Shown: positions 8,421-16,940 of the stretch, one piece after another | Numbering within the stretch: position 1 is the stretch's first letter | Layout of the letters: each line of letters opens with the position of its first letter | From: Variovorax sp. OAS795 | Lineage (GTDB): Bacteria > Pseudomonadota > Gammaproteobacteria > Burkholderiales > Burkholderiaceae_C | Reading direction: 5' to 3' | DNA length: 64,000 bases | Assembly: GCF_040546685.1 (NCBI RefSeq) | Contig: NZ_JBEPOH010000002.1 | Coordinates: forward strand, 434,001 to 498,000 | Translations under genes and position numbers: made by a program | Notes under the pieces: generated by a model | Databases searched by the model: none | What the model was told of the DNA's origin: nothing | Seen by the model: the letters and a program-made list of their open reading frames with translations, nothing else

Positions 8421-9898
8421 ACAACGTCGCTCGACTCATCGTCTCGGCTGCCGCCGCCGCTCCGCACACCGCGTTCGGCACCTTCCGCCAGCAGGACCGC
8501 CTGGAGCGCGTCGTCGAGCGCTCCCGCGCCGTTGCAGAACGCCTGGCCGAGGCCGGCCTCGTGCGTGGCGACGTCGTTGCCGTCATCGGCCACAACAGCG
8601 GCGCCTATCTGGTCACGTGGATGGCGACCCAGTTTGCCGGCCTGCAGGCGGCGCTGATCAACCCCGCCTACCCCGATGAACTGCTCGGGGCCATGCTCGA
8701 CGACCTCGCGCCCCGCGGGCTCCTGTGGGTCGGCCGCGATCCTGGCTCGCTTTCGGAGCGCGACGAAACCCAGGTGGACATGCAGTCCGCGTGGGACGGC
8801 ACCATCCAGGTCCTGCGCACCGATGGCCGGCAAGGGGCCGCGTCCGGGTCGGGGCTGGATTGCGATGCCGACGAGATCTCGGCCTACATCCACACGTCGG
8901 GCACCACGGGCCGCCCGAAGTTCTGCGCACTGAGCCACGGCTATTTCCTGCGGCTGGGCCGGTTCTTTGCCGACACCTTTGCGCTGTCGCCACAGGACAC
9001 CGTTTGCGCCCCACTGCCCCTGTTCCACATCAACCCCATGGGGTACGGTGTCCTGGGTGCCCTCACGGCGCATTCCGCACTGCTCTCGACAGAGAAGTTC
9101 TCGGCGGCGGATTTCTGGCGAGATGTCAAGGCCCATGGCGTGACCGCGCTCGTGCTCCACGCGCCGCCAGCCAACCTGCTCAAGGCCAAGACCACCACCG
9201 AGGAAGCAGAGGGCCATCGGGTGCGCATCGGCTTCCTGTGCGACCAGGCCTTCCTGCGCCAGTTCAAGGTGCCGATCGGCGTGGGTGCCTACGGCTCCAC
9301 CGAGGCCGGTGGCCTGTGCCACACCTGGCTCCTGCGCCCCGACGATGACGACATGCCTGTCGAAGGCGCCTCCCATCTCGCTGGCCGTGCGCGCCATGAC
9401 TTCGAGCACAGGATCGCGGAAGACGGCGAGATCTGGGTGCGCGGCAAGCACCCGCTCTCACTGTTCTCCGGGTACGCGAAGGGTGGCCGCATCGAACCCC
9501 AGGCCGATGCCGATGGCTGGTTCCACACGGGCGACCGCGGCCGCCTCGACGAGTACGGCCGGCTGGTCTTCGTGGACCGCATCAGCGAGTCGATCCGCAT
9601 CAACGGTGAATATGTGCCGATCGACTTCGTCGAAAGCCGCCTCAAGCTGGCGAAGTCGCTGGGCGAGTTCGCGCTGTGGCGAGTCGACTCGCCCGCCAAG
9701 GGGCACGATGTCGTGCTCTATACCACCGCCGTCGATGTGAGCCATGCCGAGGTGCGGTCGGCACTGGCCGACCTGCCCAAGTACATGCATCCTGGCCAGT
9801 TGATCCGCATCGCACAGTTGCCGCGCGACCCTGGGATCGGAAAGATCCAACGGCGCCTGCTGAACGAGCAGCCGCGCCTCGAAGTTGCCAAGCTGTAA
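8417..9898 (+). CDS. AMP-forming acyl-CoA synthetase (CaiC/FadD-like)
   Basis: This is an ANL-superfamily CoA ligase, 493 residues, that activates a carboxylic acid with ATP and CoA. The P-loop is IHTSGTTGRPK (158-168), the A5 motif is YGSTEAGG (292-299), A7 is GWFHTGDRG (with Asp373), and the C-terminal lysine motif is DPGIGKIQRR. The start is a GTG whose GTGA overlaps the dehydrogenase stop. Together with the flanking acyl-CoA dehydrogenase and enoyl-CoA hydratase it forms a ligase-dehydrogenase-hydratase set like that used for carnitine and for side chains. The acid could be the product of the aldehyde dehydrogenase at the operon start; that link is inferred. Confidence 0.88.
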   Translation: MNNVARLIVSAAAAAPHTAFGTFRQQDRLERVVERSRAVAERLAEAGLVRGDVVAVIGHNSGAYLVTWMATQFAGLQAALINPAYPDELLGAMLDDLAPRGLLWVGRDPGSLSERDETQVDMQSAWDGTIQVLRTDGRQGAASGSGLDCDADEISAYIHTSGTTGRPKFCALSHGYFLRLGRFFADTFALSPQDTVCAPLPLFHINPMGYGVLGALTAHSALLSTEKFSAADFWRDVKAHGVTALVLHAPPANLLKAKTTTEEAEGHRVRIGFLCDQAFLRQFKVPIGVGAYGSTEAGGLCHTWLLRPDDDDMPVEGASHLAGRARHDFEHRIAEDGEIWVRGKHPLSLFSGYAKGGRIEPQADADGWFHTGDRGRLDEYGRLVFVDRISESIRINGEYVPIDFVESRLKLAKSLGEFALWRVDSPAKGHDVVLYTTAVDVSHAEVRSALADLPKYMHPGQLIRIAQLPRDPGIGKIQRRLLNEQPRLEVAKL

Positions 9899-9908
9899 GG
9901 AAGCCGCG

Positions 9909-10721
9909 ATGTCTTTCCTGACCATCGAACGCGCCGGCGGCATCGTCACCTTGACGATGTCGGAGCCGGCCACCCGCAACGCCATCACCGACAACAGCGC
10001 CGTCGATGAATTTGCCGCCGCCTGCGCCGAGATCAATGCCAACCCTGCCGACAAGGTGGTGATCATCACCGGCGCGGGACCGGCCTTCTCGTCCGGCGGG
10101 AACATCAGCACGATGCACCGCTGCATGGACCCCGCCATGCCTTGCGAGGCGATCATCGCCGACTACGCCGGAGGCATTCAGCGCCTGCCGCCAATCATCA
10201 TCGGACTGGAAGTGCCGACGATCGCCGCGGTCAACGGCCCCGCGCTCGGTGCCGGCTGCGACCTGGCCTGCATGTGCGACATCCGCATCGCCGCAGACGC
10301 AGCGACATTCGCCGAAAGCTTCATCCATTTCGGCATTGTCCCGGGCGATGGCGGCGCGTGGCTGCTGCCGCGCATCGTCGGTGCTTCCAAGGCGGCCGAG
10401 ATGAGCTTCACGGGGGACGCGCTGACGGCCCAACAGGCACTGGATGCCGGGCTGGTCAGCCGAGTGGTGTCGGCCGATGCACTGCTGCATGAAACCCGCT
10501 TGCTGGCAGAGCGCATCGCGGCGCGATCCGGTCCGGCGTTGCGCTTCACGAAGAAGCTGCTGCGCGAGTCGCCCAATCAAGGCCTGGAGACCTTGCTGGC
10601 GATGTCGGCGGCCTACCAGAGCATCTTGCACAAGACGCCCGAGCATCGCGCGGCGGTCGAGGCCTTCGAAGCGCGGCGCAAGGCCAGGAGCGCAGCGCGC
10701 CGAGGAAACGCCGATGAGTAA
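9909..10721 (+). CDS. Enoyl-CoA hydratase/isomerase family protein
   Basis: This is a crotonase-fold protein of 270 residues that probably hydrates the enoyl-CoA made upstream. The first oxyanion-hole segment is GAGPAFSSGGNIS (55-67) and the second is NGPALGAGCDLACMCD (109-124). The position of the first catalytic Glu of classical hydratases holds a Cys-Asp pair in this stretch, and GIVPGDGGAWLLPR carries Asp147 where many hydratases have Glu, so isomerase or lyase activity is also possible. It begins 10 bp after the ligase stop with a GGAAG site at 9899. It is the last gene of the tightly packed group 2389-10721. Confidence 0.88.
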   Translation: MSFLTIERAGGIVTLTMSEPATRNAITDNSAVDEFAAACAEINANPADKVVIITGAGPAFSSGGNISTMHRCMDPAMPCEAIIADYAGGIQRLPPIIIGLEVPTIAAVNGPALGAGCDLACMCDIRIAADAATFAESFIHFGIVPGDGGAWLLPRIVGASKAAEMSFTGDALTAQQALDAGLVSRVVSADALLHETRLLAERIAARSGPALRFTKKLLRESPNQGLETLLAMSAAYQSILHKTPEHRAAVEAFEARRKARSAARRGNADE

Positions 10722-10789
10722 CAAGCGTACCTCGAGCGCGATTGGAACTGGGACTCATGGCGAACCGAATCGCCGATTGGAGAAAAAAC

Positions 10790-11656
10790 ATGAAGATTGC
10801 AATCATCGGACTCGGTGAAGTGGGTCGCTGCTACGCCAAGGCGCTTCACGCTGGCGGCTACGAACTGAACTTGTGCGATGCCCGGCCAGCCCCTGCAGCC
10901 ATTGCGCTGGGCACCGCATGGGACCTGCCGGTGCAGACATCCGTCGGCGACTGGCTGGCGGACTGCGATTGGGTGCTTTCTTGCGTGACGGGGGCACATG
11001 CACTGGGGGTCGTCGAGCAGTGCCTCGCCCACGGACGCCCTGGGACGACGATCTGCGACATGACCACGGCCAGCCCCGACGCGAAGCGTACGGCGGCCCG
11101 ACAGGCGCAGGGCCGATCGTTCCGCTACCTCGACGTGGCGATCATGGGCGCCATCTCGCTGAGCCTGGAGAAGACGCCGCTTCTGGCGTCTGGGGAGGGA
11201 GCGACGGAGTTTGCCGAACTGCTGGCCAGGGCGAATGGCAAAGTCCGCGTGATCGACGGCGGTTCCGCCGGCGACGCCATCGCGTTGAAGATCCTGCGCA
11301 GCGTCTTCACCAAGGGCATGGAGGCGCTGAGTGTCGAGCTGCTGATGGCTGCCGAGGCTCAAGGCGTCCGCGAAAAGCTTTACGCGCAATTGCGCGACAT
11401 CGACGAGACACCCTTGCGCACTTTCATCGACATGCTCGTGCGCACGCACGTCATCCATGCACGCCGCCGAGCGCACGAGGTCCAGGACGCAGCCGCCGAA
11501 CTGGCCAGGCACGGACAGCCGTCGGTCGTACTCCCTGGCGTTCAGCAGCGATTCGCCCAAACGATCCAGGGGCTGGAGCACCAAGGTCCTGTACAAGCCG
11601 AGCCGACCATCGACGAGGCGCTCGAGTGGCTGCTGCGGCAGCCCGCACGCGCCTAG
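10790..11656 (+). CDS. NAD(P)-dependent dehydrogenase, beta-hydroxyacid dehydrogenase fold with DUF1932-like C-terminus
   Basis: This is a dehydrogenase of the 6-phosphogluconate/3-hydroxyisobutyrate type, 288 residues. The N-terminus KIAIIGLGEVGRCYAKAL is the Rossmann motif, followed by SCVTGAHAL and DMTTASPDAKR. The C-terminal half, with GDAIALKILRSVFTKGMEAL, is the all-helical domain of the DUF1932 subgroup rather than the classical hydroxyisobutyrate dehydrogenase end. The ATG at 10790 is preceded by GGAG at 10779-10782. It sits 68 bp after the hydratase and probably belongs to the same operon, oxidising the hydroxyacid made by hydration. The substrate is unknown. Confidence 0.8.
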   Translation: MKIAIIGLGEVGRCYAKALHAGGYELNLCDARPAPAAIALGTAWDLPVQTSVGDWLADCDWVLSCVTGAHALGVVEQCLAHGRPGTTICDMTTASPDAKRTAARQAQGRSFRYLDVAIMGAISLSLEKTPLLASGEGATEFAELLARANGKVRVIDGGSAGDAIALKILRSVFTKGMEALSVELLMAAEAQGVREKLYAQLRDIDETPLRTFIDMLVRTHVIHARRRAHEVQDAAAELARHGQPSVVLPGVQQRFAQTIQGLEHQGPVQAEPTIDEALEWLLRQPARA

Positions 11657-11733
11657 CTACCATACCAATGGCACGCGGGCAGGCACTCAGGCACAGGGAC
11701 CTTGCCGTAGATCACTAGAAGGACAACGGCAAG

Positions 11734-12495
11734 ATGCGGATCGAACCCCAAACATTGGATTGGCTGGCGCGAACCCCCGGGCTCGTGGAAGAGCTCTTCG
11801 ACGGACTCCCCAATGTCCTCTTCTATATCAAGGATACCGAGGGACGCTATCTATGGGTCAACAAGACGTTGATTGAACGCAGCGGCCTTGGCGGGGTGTC
11901 GGACGTCATCGGCAAGACAGCGGATCAGCTATTCCCCGTGACCGGCTCCAGCACCCTGGCCCAGGACATCGATGTGATTCGTACGGGGCACCCGATCCGC
12001 GAGCTGCTGCGGCTCTACCGGACGTACAAAGGGGAGCGCTACTGGTGTCTGAGTTCGAAGTTTCCACTGCTCGACGGTGCGACGCGGGTGGCCGGTCTCG
12101 CGGGCCTGTCGCGCGATCTTCCCCGCCCCAACGAACGGCATCGCAGTTACCACCGCCTGGCCAAGTTCCTGGACTACATCGACCAGCGGCTCGACCAGCC
12201 GGTGAGGATCGCCGATGCCGCGGAACATGCCTCCGTGTCGATCGACACATTGGGCCGCCTGGTGTTCGAGGTCTTCCACATCACTCCAAAGCAACTGCTG
12301 ATGAAAAAGCGCATCGACAAGGCGTGCCAGCTGCTCGATGAAACCAGTCTGTCGATCACCGATATCTCCGGTGCGTGCGGCTATTCGGACCACAGCGCTT
12401 TCACTCGGCAGTTCCGCGTGGCGACGCTGATGACGCCCGCCCAGTTCCGCCTCTCGCTCTCGCATCGGGTGAATTCCAAAGAATTGCGCGGGTAA
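11734..12495 (+). CDS. AraC-family transcriptional regulator with N-terminal PAS domain
   Basis: This is a probable ligand-responsive regulator of 253 residues. A PAS domain occupies about residues 18-125 (FDGLPNVLFYIKDTEGRYLWVNK, then IGKTADQLFP and YRTYKGERYWCLSSKFPL), and the AraC double helix-turn-helix about residues 150-245. The second HTH has the typical LSITDISGACGYSDHSAFTRQFR. AAGGA lies about 10 bp upstream of the ATG. It is placed between the catabolic genes and the quinone reductase and points the same way, so it probably controls one or both groups. The effector could be the pathway substrate or a bound cofactor. Confidence 0.88.
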   Translation: MRIEPQTLDWLARTPGLVEELFDGLPNVLFYIKDTEGRYLWVNKTLIERSGLGGVSDVIGKTADQLFPVTGSSTLAQDIDVIRTGHPIRELLRLYRTYKGERYWCLSSKFPLLDGATRVAGLAGLSRDLPRPNERHRSYHRLAKFLDYIDQRLDQPVRIADAAEHASVSIDTLGRLVFEVFHITPKQLLMKKRIDKACQLLDETSLSITDISGACGYSDHSAFTRQFRVATLMTPAQFRLSLSHRVNSKELRG

Positions 12496-12608
12496 TCGCA
12501 TCGAAGCGATCCATGCAGGATTCCGCAAGAACACACGATGAAGCCATCTATCCCTGCACGCCGCAACATCACAAAATTTGCTCGCATGCCTTCCGAAAGA
12601 TCGAACCC

Positions 12609-13427
12609 ATGAACATCCTGATCGTCTTTGCCCACCCCGAGGCGGCCTCCTTCAGCGGCGCCTTGAAAGACGTTGCGATCGAGACCCTGCAGCGGCAGGG
12701 CCACGAGGTGGCGGTGAGCGACCTGTACAGGATGGGCTGGAACCCCGCGCTGGGGCCGGACGACTTCATGGGCGAACGCAAGAACCCGGACTACCTGGAT
12801 CTCTCTCGCGAGCAGGAGCACGCGTTTGCGACCGACAGCCAGCACGCGGAAGTAAAGGCCGAACAGGCGAAGGTTGCTGCGGCCGACCTCGTGCTCTTTC
12901 ACTTTCCCGTCTGGTGGTTCTCGATGCCGGCCATGCTCAAGGGTTGGGTGGATCGCGTATTCAGCCGCGGTTTTGCCTACTCAGCGGGCCGCAAGTACGA
13001 GTCGGGGCATTTCAAGGGCAAGCGGGCCATGCTGTGCATCACCACTGGCACCGCATCGACGCTGTACGAGCCCAACGGCATCGACGGTGACCTGCACCAT
13101 GTGCTCTGGCCCATCCACAACGGGACGCTGGCGTACACCGGCTTCACGGTCCTGCCGCCCTTCGCCGCATGGATGCCTGCCCGTGTATCGGATGAGGAAC
13201 GCCAAGCCTACCTCGCCGCCTACCGTGAAAGGCTGAACGATCTGGAACGCACCGAACCCCTTTTCTTCCATCCCTGGAGCGACTACGACGAAACCCAGCG
13301 CCTCAAACCAGGCGTCCCTGCTCGCTCCGGCGTGCAGTGGAACCCGCGCGCCGACCAGACGTTCGAGCAGTCTGCCGAGGACTTCGCAAGGCGCACTGCA
13401 GCAGTCAACGCGCCCTTGCGCACTTGA
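12609..13427 (+). CDS. NAD(P)H:quinone oxidoreductase / KefF-like flavodoxin-fold protein
   Basis: This is a flavodoxin-like FMN reductase of 272 residues that should transfer two electrons from NAD(P)H to quinones. The N-terminus NILIVFAHPEAASFSGAL is the FMN phosphate-binding loop, and FPVWWFSMPAMLKGWVDRVFSRGFAY (about 98-123) is the family signature. The ATG at 12609 is the first start that keeps the N-terminal strand; longer in-frame extensions overlap the AraC gene. It follows that gene by 113 bp and precedes the VOC protein by 10 bp. It may protect against, or act on, a quinone formed from the unknown substrate. Confidence 0.88.
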   Translation: MNILIVFAHPEAASFSGALKDVAIETLQRQGHEVAVSDLYRMGWNPALGPDDFMGERKNPDYLDLSREQEHAFATDSQHAEVKAEQAKVAAADLVLFHFPVWWFSMPAMLKGWVDRVFSRGFAYSAGRKYESGHFKGKRAMLCITTGTASTLYEPNGIDGDLHHVLWPIHNGTLAYTGFTVLPPFAAWMPARVSDEERQAYLAAYRERLNDLERTEPLFFHPWSDYDETQRLKPGVPARSGVQWNPRADQTFEQSAEDFARRTAAVNAPLRT

Positions 13428-13437
13428 GGAGTACACC

Positions 13438-13902
13438 GTGTCTGTCGCCAAAGAGAGCCCGTTCCGCGTCCTGCACCATGTTTGCGTCGTCGTGAAGGAT
13501 CTCGACGCAGCCGTGGCCTGCCATGAATCGCTCGGAGTCGGCCCCTGGAGCGAATTCCCGTCGCTCGAGATCTTCCGGAACGAGCTCGACGTACCGGACG
13601 TGGACGCCTTCATGCAGCTGCGCTATAGGTTTTGCAATCTCGACAACGTCCAGATCCAGCTGTGCCAGCCCGGCGAAGGTGGCAGCCCACAGCGCATCTT
13701 CCTGGAGACGCACGGTGAAGGGGTGTTCCACCTGGGCTTCACCGTCCCGGACCTCGATGCCGCAGAAGCAAACGTGAAGAAGCTGGGCCTGGATCCGTGG
13801 ATGCGGGGCCGCATGGAGGACCGCAGCGGATTCACCTACTTCGCTACCCGCGAGCAAGGAGCCGGTGTCACCCTGGAGATACGCGCCAACAAGCGCGTTT
13901 GA
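13438..13902 (+). CDS. VOC (glyoxalase/methylmalonyl-CoA epimerase-like) superfamily protein
   Basis: This small metalloenzyme-fold protein has 154 residues. The first beta-alpha-beta-beta module has HHVCVVVKDLDAAVA (metal His near residue 14), and the second has GVFHLGFTVPDLDAAEANVKKLG with another likely ligand His. FRNELDVPDV and FATREQGAGVTLEI complete the pattern of epimerase-like members. The GTG start at 13438 is supported by GAGGAG just upstream. It is the last gene of the rightward block and overlaps nothing; the next gene converges on it 23 bp away. The reaction (epimerase, lyase or dioxygenase) cannot be decided. Confidence 0.8.
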   Translation: MSVAKESPFRVLHHVCVVVKDLDAAVACHESLGVGPWSEFPSLEIFRNELDVPDVDAFMQLRYRFCNLDNVQIQLCQPGEGGSPQRIFLETHGEGVFHLGFTVPDLDAAEANVKKLGLDPWMRGRMEDRSGFTYFATREQGAGVTLEIRANKRV

Positions 13903-13925
13903 TCGCCTCGGCAGTCGTGGGGGCC

Positions 13926-14612
13926 CTAGAGTCTCTCGTTCTCTTTGAGTACACCGGCATTGCGCAGTGCGGCGTCCAGCCATTTGGCCGCCGTGTTGCC
14001 TTTCTTGATGGCCTCGATGCGCGCGGCTTCGTCGGCGACCTTCTGCACTGCGGCCTGAAGAAGCACCTCCACTCTCTCCCGCTCGACGATCACTACGCCA
14101 TCGGCGTCAGCGACAACGAGATCGCCGGGACGAACCGTCACACCGCCCGCCGAGACCGGATGCCCGATCCGCCCCGAGGCCAGCTTCGTCGGACCGTTGG
14201 GATTGGTGCCGACCGAAAAGACGGGAAAGTCCATCTCGTCGATCTCGGCGCTGTCGCGCACCGCGCCATCGATCACGACGCCGGCGATGCCGACCTGGCG
14301 GCAGGCATTCATCATGATCGTGCCCATCAGCGCGGCGCTCCTGTCCCCCTTGCCATCGATCACCAGCACGTCACCAGGCTTGGCCAGTGCAATGGCCGCG
14401 TGGATCATCAGGTTGTCGCCCGGCCGCACTTCGACCGTGAGCGCGCTGCCGGCCAGCTTCATCCGATGGCGCAGGGCCTGGATGCGGCCGTGCAACGCAC
14501 CGCGGCGGCCCGCGACGTCGGCAAGGATGGCCGGCTGGAAGGCCGAGGCCTGCCGGACCAGATCGGGAGAGACGCGCTCGAAGTCGCGAATGATGTCGGG
14601 TAGCTGGTTCAT
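13926..14612 (-). CDS. RraA-family aldolase (4-hydroxy-4-methyl-2-oxoglutarate aldolase-like)
   Basis: This protein of 228 residues belongs to the RraA/HMG-aldolase family: pyruvate-releasing class II aldolases or oxaloacetate decarboxylases. LVIDGKGDRSAALMG and IAGVVIDGAVRDSAEI carry the Gly-rich loop and the Arg-Asp pair for metal and pyruvate binding; GDLVVADADGVVIV is the conserved C-terminal strand. The ATG at 14612 is preferred over a start 57 bp upstream that would overlap the preceding gene and add a basic stretch not found in the family. It is the third gene of a leftward operon after an aminotransferase and a Bug receptor, so it may cleave a 4-hydroxy-2-oxoacid formed by transamination. 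Confidence 0.87.
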   Translation of the reverse strand: MNQLPDIIRDFERVSPDLVRQASAFQPAILADVAGRRGALHGRIQALRHRMKLAGSALTVEVRPGDNLMIHAAIALAKPGDVLVIDGKGDRSAALMGTIMMNACRQVGIAGVVIDGAVRDSAEIDEMDFPVFSVGTNPNGPTKLASGRIGHPVSAGGVTVRPGDLVVADADGVVIVERERVEVLLQAAVQKVADEAARIEAIKKGNTAAKWLDAALRNAGVLKENERL

Positions 14613-14626
14613 CGTCTGTCTCTTTC

Positions 14627-15613
14627 CTATTCGGCCTTGACGTCGGCGTCTTTCACCACGCGGCCCCACTTGCGTTTGTCCGCAACCAGGAAGGCGCGGA
14701 ACTGCTCGGGGGTGCTTCCCACGGGCTCCAGGCCGTCAGCGGCAAGCCGCTTGGCGATCTCGGGCAGCGCGAGCACCTTGGCAACTTCGCGCTGGATGCG
14801 CTCGACCACGGCCGGCGGCGTATTCTTCGCCGCGCAGATTCCCGCCCAGGTCACGGGCTCGAAGTCAGGCACGCCGGCCTCCGTCACGGTCGGAATGTCG
14901 GGGAAGGCGGCCAGCCGGCGTGGGCTGGCCACCGCCAGCGCACGCAGCTTGCCGGCGCGTGCGTACTGCATCGAGCTCACGGGCTGGTCGAAGATCATCG
15001 AGACCTGGCCCGCAATGAGGTCGGTCATGGCCTGGCCCGTGCCCTTGTAGGCCACGTGAACGATATCGATGCCCGCACGGCTCTTCAGCATCTCGCCCGC
15101 AAGATGCCCACCCGTGGCCGTGCCCGATGAGGCGAAGTTGATCTCGCCCGGCTTCTGTTTGGCGTAGGCGACCAGTTCCTTGACGCTTTTCACCGGAAGG
15201 GCCGCATTGACCATCAGCATGTAGGGTGCGTAGATGACCTGCGTGACCGGCACGATGTCCTTCTCGGAATCGAACGGCATGCTCTTCAGGACATGCGGCT
15301 GGATCGACAGGGTTCCGGTGGTGCACATCAGCAACGTGTGCCCGTCCGCAGGCGCGCCGAGCATGGCCGACGCAGCGATGTTGCCGCCGGCGCCGGGGCG
15401 GTTTTCGATCAGCACCTGCTGGCCGAGGCCTTCCGCCAGTTTCGGCGCGATCAGGCGTGCGACGACGTCGTTGGAGCCGCCGGGCGAGAAGCCGACGAGG
15501 ATCTTCACGGGTTTCGATGGAAAGGCATCCGGACCCTGCGCCCGGGCAACGCCAAGGGAGACGGAGCCCACGGCAAGGGCCGGCAGCAGCTTCAGAAAGG
15601 ATCGGAGTTTCAT
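14627..15613 (-). CDS. Bug-family tripartite tricarboxylate transporter receptor
   Basis: This is a periplasmic solute receptor of the Bug/TctC family, 328 residues, as usual. The signal peptide is MKLRSFLKLLPALAVGSVSLGVARAQ; the mature part starts DAFPSKPVKILVGFSPGGSNDVVAR, the classic P-loop-like N-terminus, and ENRPGAGGNIAAS follows. No TctA/TctB membrane subunits are nearby, which is common for Bug genes in Comamonadaceae. Its ATG overlaps the aminotransferase stop (15610-15613) and it ends 14 bp before the aldolase, so the three form one operon. Likely ligands are carboxylates. Confidence 0.93.
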   Translation of the reverse strand: MKLRSFLKLLPALAVGSVSLGVARAQGPDAFPSKPVKILVGFSPGGSNDVVARLIAPKLAEGLGQQVLIENRPGAGGNIAASAMLGAPADGHTLLMCTTGTLSIQPHVLKSMPFDSEKDIVPVTQVIYAPYMLMVNAALPVKSVKELVAYAKQKPGEINFASSGTATGGHLAGEMLKSRAGIDIVHVAYKGTGQAMTDLIAGQVSMIFDQPVSSMQYARAGKLRALAVASPRRLAAFPDIPTVTEAGVPDFEPVTWAGICAAKNTPPAVVERIQREVAKVLALPEIAKRLAADGLEPVGSTPEQFRAFLVADKRKWGRVVKDADVKAE

Positions 15614-16839
15614 AGTTGTTCCTGGTTGATGGCTTGGCCCGTGAGTTCGTCGCGCGCCCGCGCAATGCGGCGGCAACCCTCCAGCAGTTCGTCGGTGCCG
15701 GCGGCAAACGAGAGGCGAAAATGCGTCGGCACACCGTAGGCGCTGCCCTGCAGCGCGGCCAGGTTCTGGGCGTCGAGCAGGTGCATCACCCAGTCGTCGG
15801 AGGTCTCGATCGCAACGCCCTGCTGCGTGCGAAGACCGAACAGCGCGCTGCACGAAGCGAACGCGTAGAACGCGCCATCAGGCACGGCGCAATGGATGCC
15901 TTCGATGGCGTTGAGCGCCGCAACCATCGTGTCGCGCCGTTGCGCGTACTCGCGCCGGTTCGTGGCAATGGAATCTTGCGGACCCGTGAGCGCCGCGACG
16001 GCCGCCGCCTGGGCGATGGAGTTCGGCCCCGAGGTGCTCTGCGACTGAAGCTTGACCATCGCCTTGATGAGCGCCGACGGCCCCGCGCCGTAGCCGATGC
16101 GCCAACCCGTCATGGCGTAGGCCTTGGAAACGCCGTTCACCGTCAGCGTGCGGTCCTTGAGGTCGGGAGCCACCTGCGCCATGGTGGCGAAACCGGCGTC
16201 GCCATAGATGAGGTGCTCGTAGATGTCATCGGTGAGTATCCAGACATGCGGATGGCGGCGCAGCACCTCGGCCAGCGCCTGCAACTCAGCCCGCGTATAG
16301 GTTGCACCGCTCGGGTTGTTCGGTGAATTCAGCATCAGCCAGCGCGTCCTGCCAGTGATGGCGCGTTCCAGGTCCTCGGGCTGGAGCTTGAAGCCCATGG
16401 CCGCCGGGCAGTCGACGCAGACCGGAACGCCGCCGGCGAGCAACGCGATGTCGGGGTAGGACACCCAGTACGGCGCGGGCACGATCACCTCGTCGCCCGC
16501 CGCGACCGTGCACATGAGCGCGTTGAAGATCACCTGCTTGGCCCCGGTGCCGACGATGATTTCGTTCGATGCATAGGCCAGCTGGTTCTCGCCCAGGAAC
16601 TTGCCGGCGATGGCCGCCTTCAGCGCCGGCGTGCCGCCCACGTCCGTGTAGCGGGTCTGGCCCGCCGACATGGCGCGGATGGCCGCTTCCTTGACGTGTG
16701 CGGGCGTCTCGAAGTCGGGCTCGCCGGCGGTCAGGCTGAGGATGTCCCGGCCAGTCGCGCGCAGCTCGCGCGCCCTCTGGCCCGCCATGGAACTGGGGGA
16801 CGGTTTGATTCGGTTCAGGCGTGGTGCAATGTGAAGCAT
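15610..16839 (-). CDS. Class I/II pyridoxal phosphate aminotransferase
   Basis: This is a fold-type I aminotransferase of 409 residues, close in sequence to the one at 3972-5174. LTAGEPDFETPAHVKEAA is the substrate arm, VGTGAKQVIFNAL the phosphate-binding turn, LNSPNNPSGATY the Asn motif, and VNGVSKAYAMTGWRIGYG contains the PLP lysine. The ATG at 16839 is chosen because MLHIAPRLNRIKPSPS matches family N-termini; an upstream start at 16932 would cross into the divergent LysR promoter. It is the first gene of a leftward operon with a Bug receptor and an RraA-type aldolase and probably feeds a 2-oxoacid to the aldolase. Confidence 0.91.
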   Translation of the reverse strand: MLHIAPRLNRIKPSPSSMAGQRARELRATGRDILSLTAGEPDFETPAHVKEAAIRAMSAGQTRYTDVGGTPALKAAIAGKFLGENQLAYASNEIIVGTGAKQVIFNALMCTVAAGDEVIVPAPYWVSYPDIALLAGGVPVCVDCPAAMGFKLQPEDLERAITGRTRWLMLNSPNNPSGATYTRAELQALAEVLRRHPHVWILTDDIYEHLIYGDAGFATMAQVAPDLKDRTLTVNGVSKAYAMTGWRIGYGAGPSALIKAMVKLQSQSTSGPNSIAQAAAVAALTGPQDSIATNRREYAQRRDTMVAALNAIEGIHCAVPDGAFYAFASCSALFGLRTQQGVAIETSDDWVMHLLDAQNLAALQGSAYGVPTHFRLSFAAGTDELLEGCRRIARARDELTGQAINQEQL

Positions 16840-16940
16840 GCACGCAGTATCGAAGTCTGCTTGCCGCGGGACAAACGAGAAATCGGCGGAGCACGCCATT
16901 CCTTTTTTTCCTGGGCGCCCATCGATGTACATTCCGCCGG

